From assembly GCF_038443705.2 (NCBI RefSeq), contig NZ_CP151767.2:1798001-1862000 (forward strand): 64,000 nt of DNA. Reading direction: 5' to 3'. The position numbers were made by a program, and so were the translations under genes. The stretch comes from Yoonia sp. SS1-5 (GTDB lineage: Bacteria; Pseudomonadota; Alphaproteobacteria; Rhodobacterales; Rhodobacteraceae). Shown one piece after another: positions 63,332 to 64,000 of this stretch (the first letter of the stretch is position 1; the number at the start of each line of letters is the position of its first letter). The notes beneath the pieces are model-generated. The model had not been told where the DNA came from. It made no database searches and worked only from the letters and a program-made list of their open reading frames with translations.

Positions 63332-64000
63332 TGGCAACACGCGAAATCCGAGAATTACAGCAGGAAGTGACCGTTGTCGGCACTGTCGTGCAGGCAGGTA
63401 CGTTCACCGCCGTGTTGGATCAGGGCCTGCAGGGGTTGGCGGATTACGCCAGCACCGTCATCGCCAACACGCACCCCGATACCTATGGCGCCGTGACCGA
63501 AATCAACACGTCGATTGATGCGCTGACATCAACCGGCGCGATAGTGCGGGTTCCCGCAGGGGGCAGCGCCAGCCTGACGATTGAAGGTCTGGCAGATTGG
63601 CATTTTGATGCGGCGGCACTCGACCTTGATCCGCTGGGTCGGAATATGGGGTTGCCCATCGACCTTGGGGAAAGGCAGCCCGGCCCGCCCGCTTATACCT
63701 CTGGTTTCAGCTATGCGCCCAGCCAGCCGCTCTTTATCAATCAAATCGTCTACCGCTACGGGCTGCGCCCGCCAGTGCTGGGACCATTGATCACCCATTC
63801 GCCGCTGAACCTGATTGAACTTGCGCATGGGGGCGATCCGTTACGGTACTTTGTCAGTGCGGCCCAACCGGATAACAGCCAAGACACGCAGCAGGGTTTT
63901 GTCGGCGCCGTCGTGAACAAGATCACCGTCAGCGAGGCAATACAGTATCCGGCTGATCTGCTGCTCACCGCAATTATTCCCAATAAGGGCGACGGGCTAT
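63331..64000 (+). CDS. Tail-cluster protein, 3'-truncated by window edge
   Basis: Open frame from ATG 63331 (one-base overlap TAATG with the previous stop) running off the window after 223 codons. N-terminus MATREIRELQQEVTVVGTVV, then LDQGLQGLADYASTVIANT and a beta-rich part (VRVPAGGSASLTIEGLADW). No family recognised. Confidence 0.6.
   Translation, partial: MATREIRELQQEVTVVGTVVQAGTFTAVLDQGLQGLADYASTVIANTHPDTYGAVTEINTSIDALTSTGAIVRVPAGGSASLTIEGLADWHFDAAALDLDPLGRNMGLPIDLGERQPGPPAYTSGFSYAPSQPLFINQIVYRYGLRPPVLGPLITHSPLNLIELAHGGDPLRYFVSAAQPDNSQDTQQGFVGAVVNKITVSEAIQYPADLLLTAIIPNKGDGL

Noticed and set aside
48414..64000. Type VI secretion system
   Set aside because: No TssJLM membrane complex, ClpV or TssB/C split sheath; the single large sheath, separate hub and spike and gpI/fibre order match phage-type tails.
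48414..64000. Intact prophage
   Set aside because: No integrase, repressor, attachment site, tRNA boundary, capsid or terminase is visible. It cannot be excluded, because the cluster continues beyond the window.

Overview
The window is GC-rich, densely coding chromosomal DNA with the gene repertoire of an alphaproteobacterium, most probably a marine member of the Rhodobacteraceae (Roseobacter group). The supporting content is a pob/pca operon, a LacI-controlled sugar or glucoside ABC importer, a form II Cox-type molybdenum hydroxylase, a PQQ alcohol dehydrogenase with its lanthanide-type accessory genes, NosR/ApbE, an RTX protease and a Mu-like contractile tail cluster. No rRNA, tRNA, CRISPR array, insertion sequence or integrase was seen. 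The genus cannot be fixed from the sequence alone.

Layout. (1) 1-5398, plus strand: ABC ATPase (cut by the window edge), FtsX-type permease, a secreted FGE-sulfatase-fold protein lacking the catalytic cysteines, and three small exported or lipoproteins, two with coiled coils. This looks like one operon of unknown function. (2) 5421-9161, minus: pobA-pcaC-pcaH-pcaG plus a BKACE-family enzyme, for 4-hydroxybenzoate and protocatechuate catabolism. (3) 9277-16565, minus: lacI, solute-binding protein, two permeases, a GH63/GH37-like glycosidase and an MsmX/UgpC-type ATPase, behind a perfect 16-bp palindromic operator.

(4) 16679-36378: an alcohol-oxidation island. On the minus strand lie a hybrid histidine kinase, a FIST sensor, a LuxR-type response regulator and a PQQ alcohol dehydrogenase whose active site carries the extra Asp typical of lanthanide enzymes. 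Further on are an ABC system matching the PedA1A2BC/Lut lanthanide-associated transporter, cytochrome c-550 PedF, a quinoprotein-associated binding protein, an NMT1-type binding protein plus ATPase without a permease, and coxG-S-L-M genes of form II that could oxidise the aldehyde product. A recurring TTGGTCG element lies in the intergenic regions of this island and probably unites it as a regulon.

(5) 36627-40692: msrB, a fasciclin protein, anti-sigma, ECF sigma, a DUF4394 protein and a cupredoxin. Three promoters share a GAAACt-N16/17-CGTG element, a candidate recognition site for the local ECF sigma factor. (6) 41016-44867: ApbE and NosR-like genes without nosZ, and a lone NMT1/SsuC-type permease that could complete the permease-less ABC system 20 kb away. 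(7) 45000-48052: a TbpB-like lipoprotein and a serralysin-like RTX metalloprotease. (8) 48414 to the window end: a contractile tail or injection-system cluster (sheath, tube, hub, spike, PAAR, gp25, gpJ, gpI-like, fibre) in Mu-like order but with no head, lysis or integration genes in view. It continues past the window.
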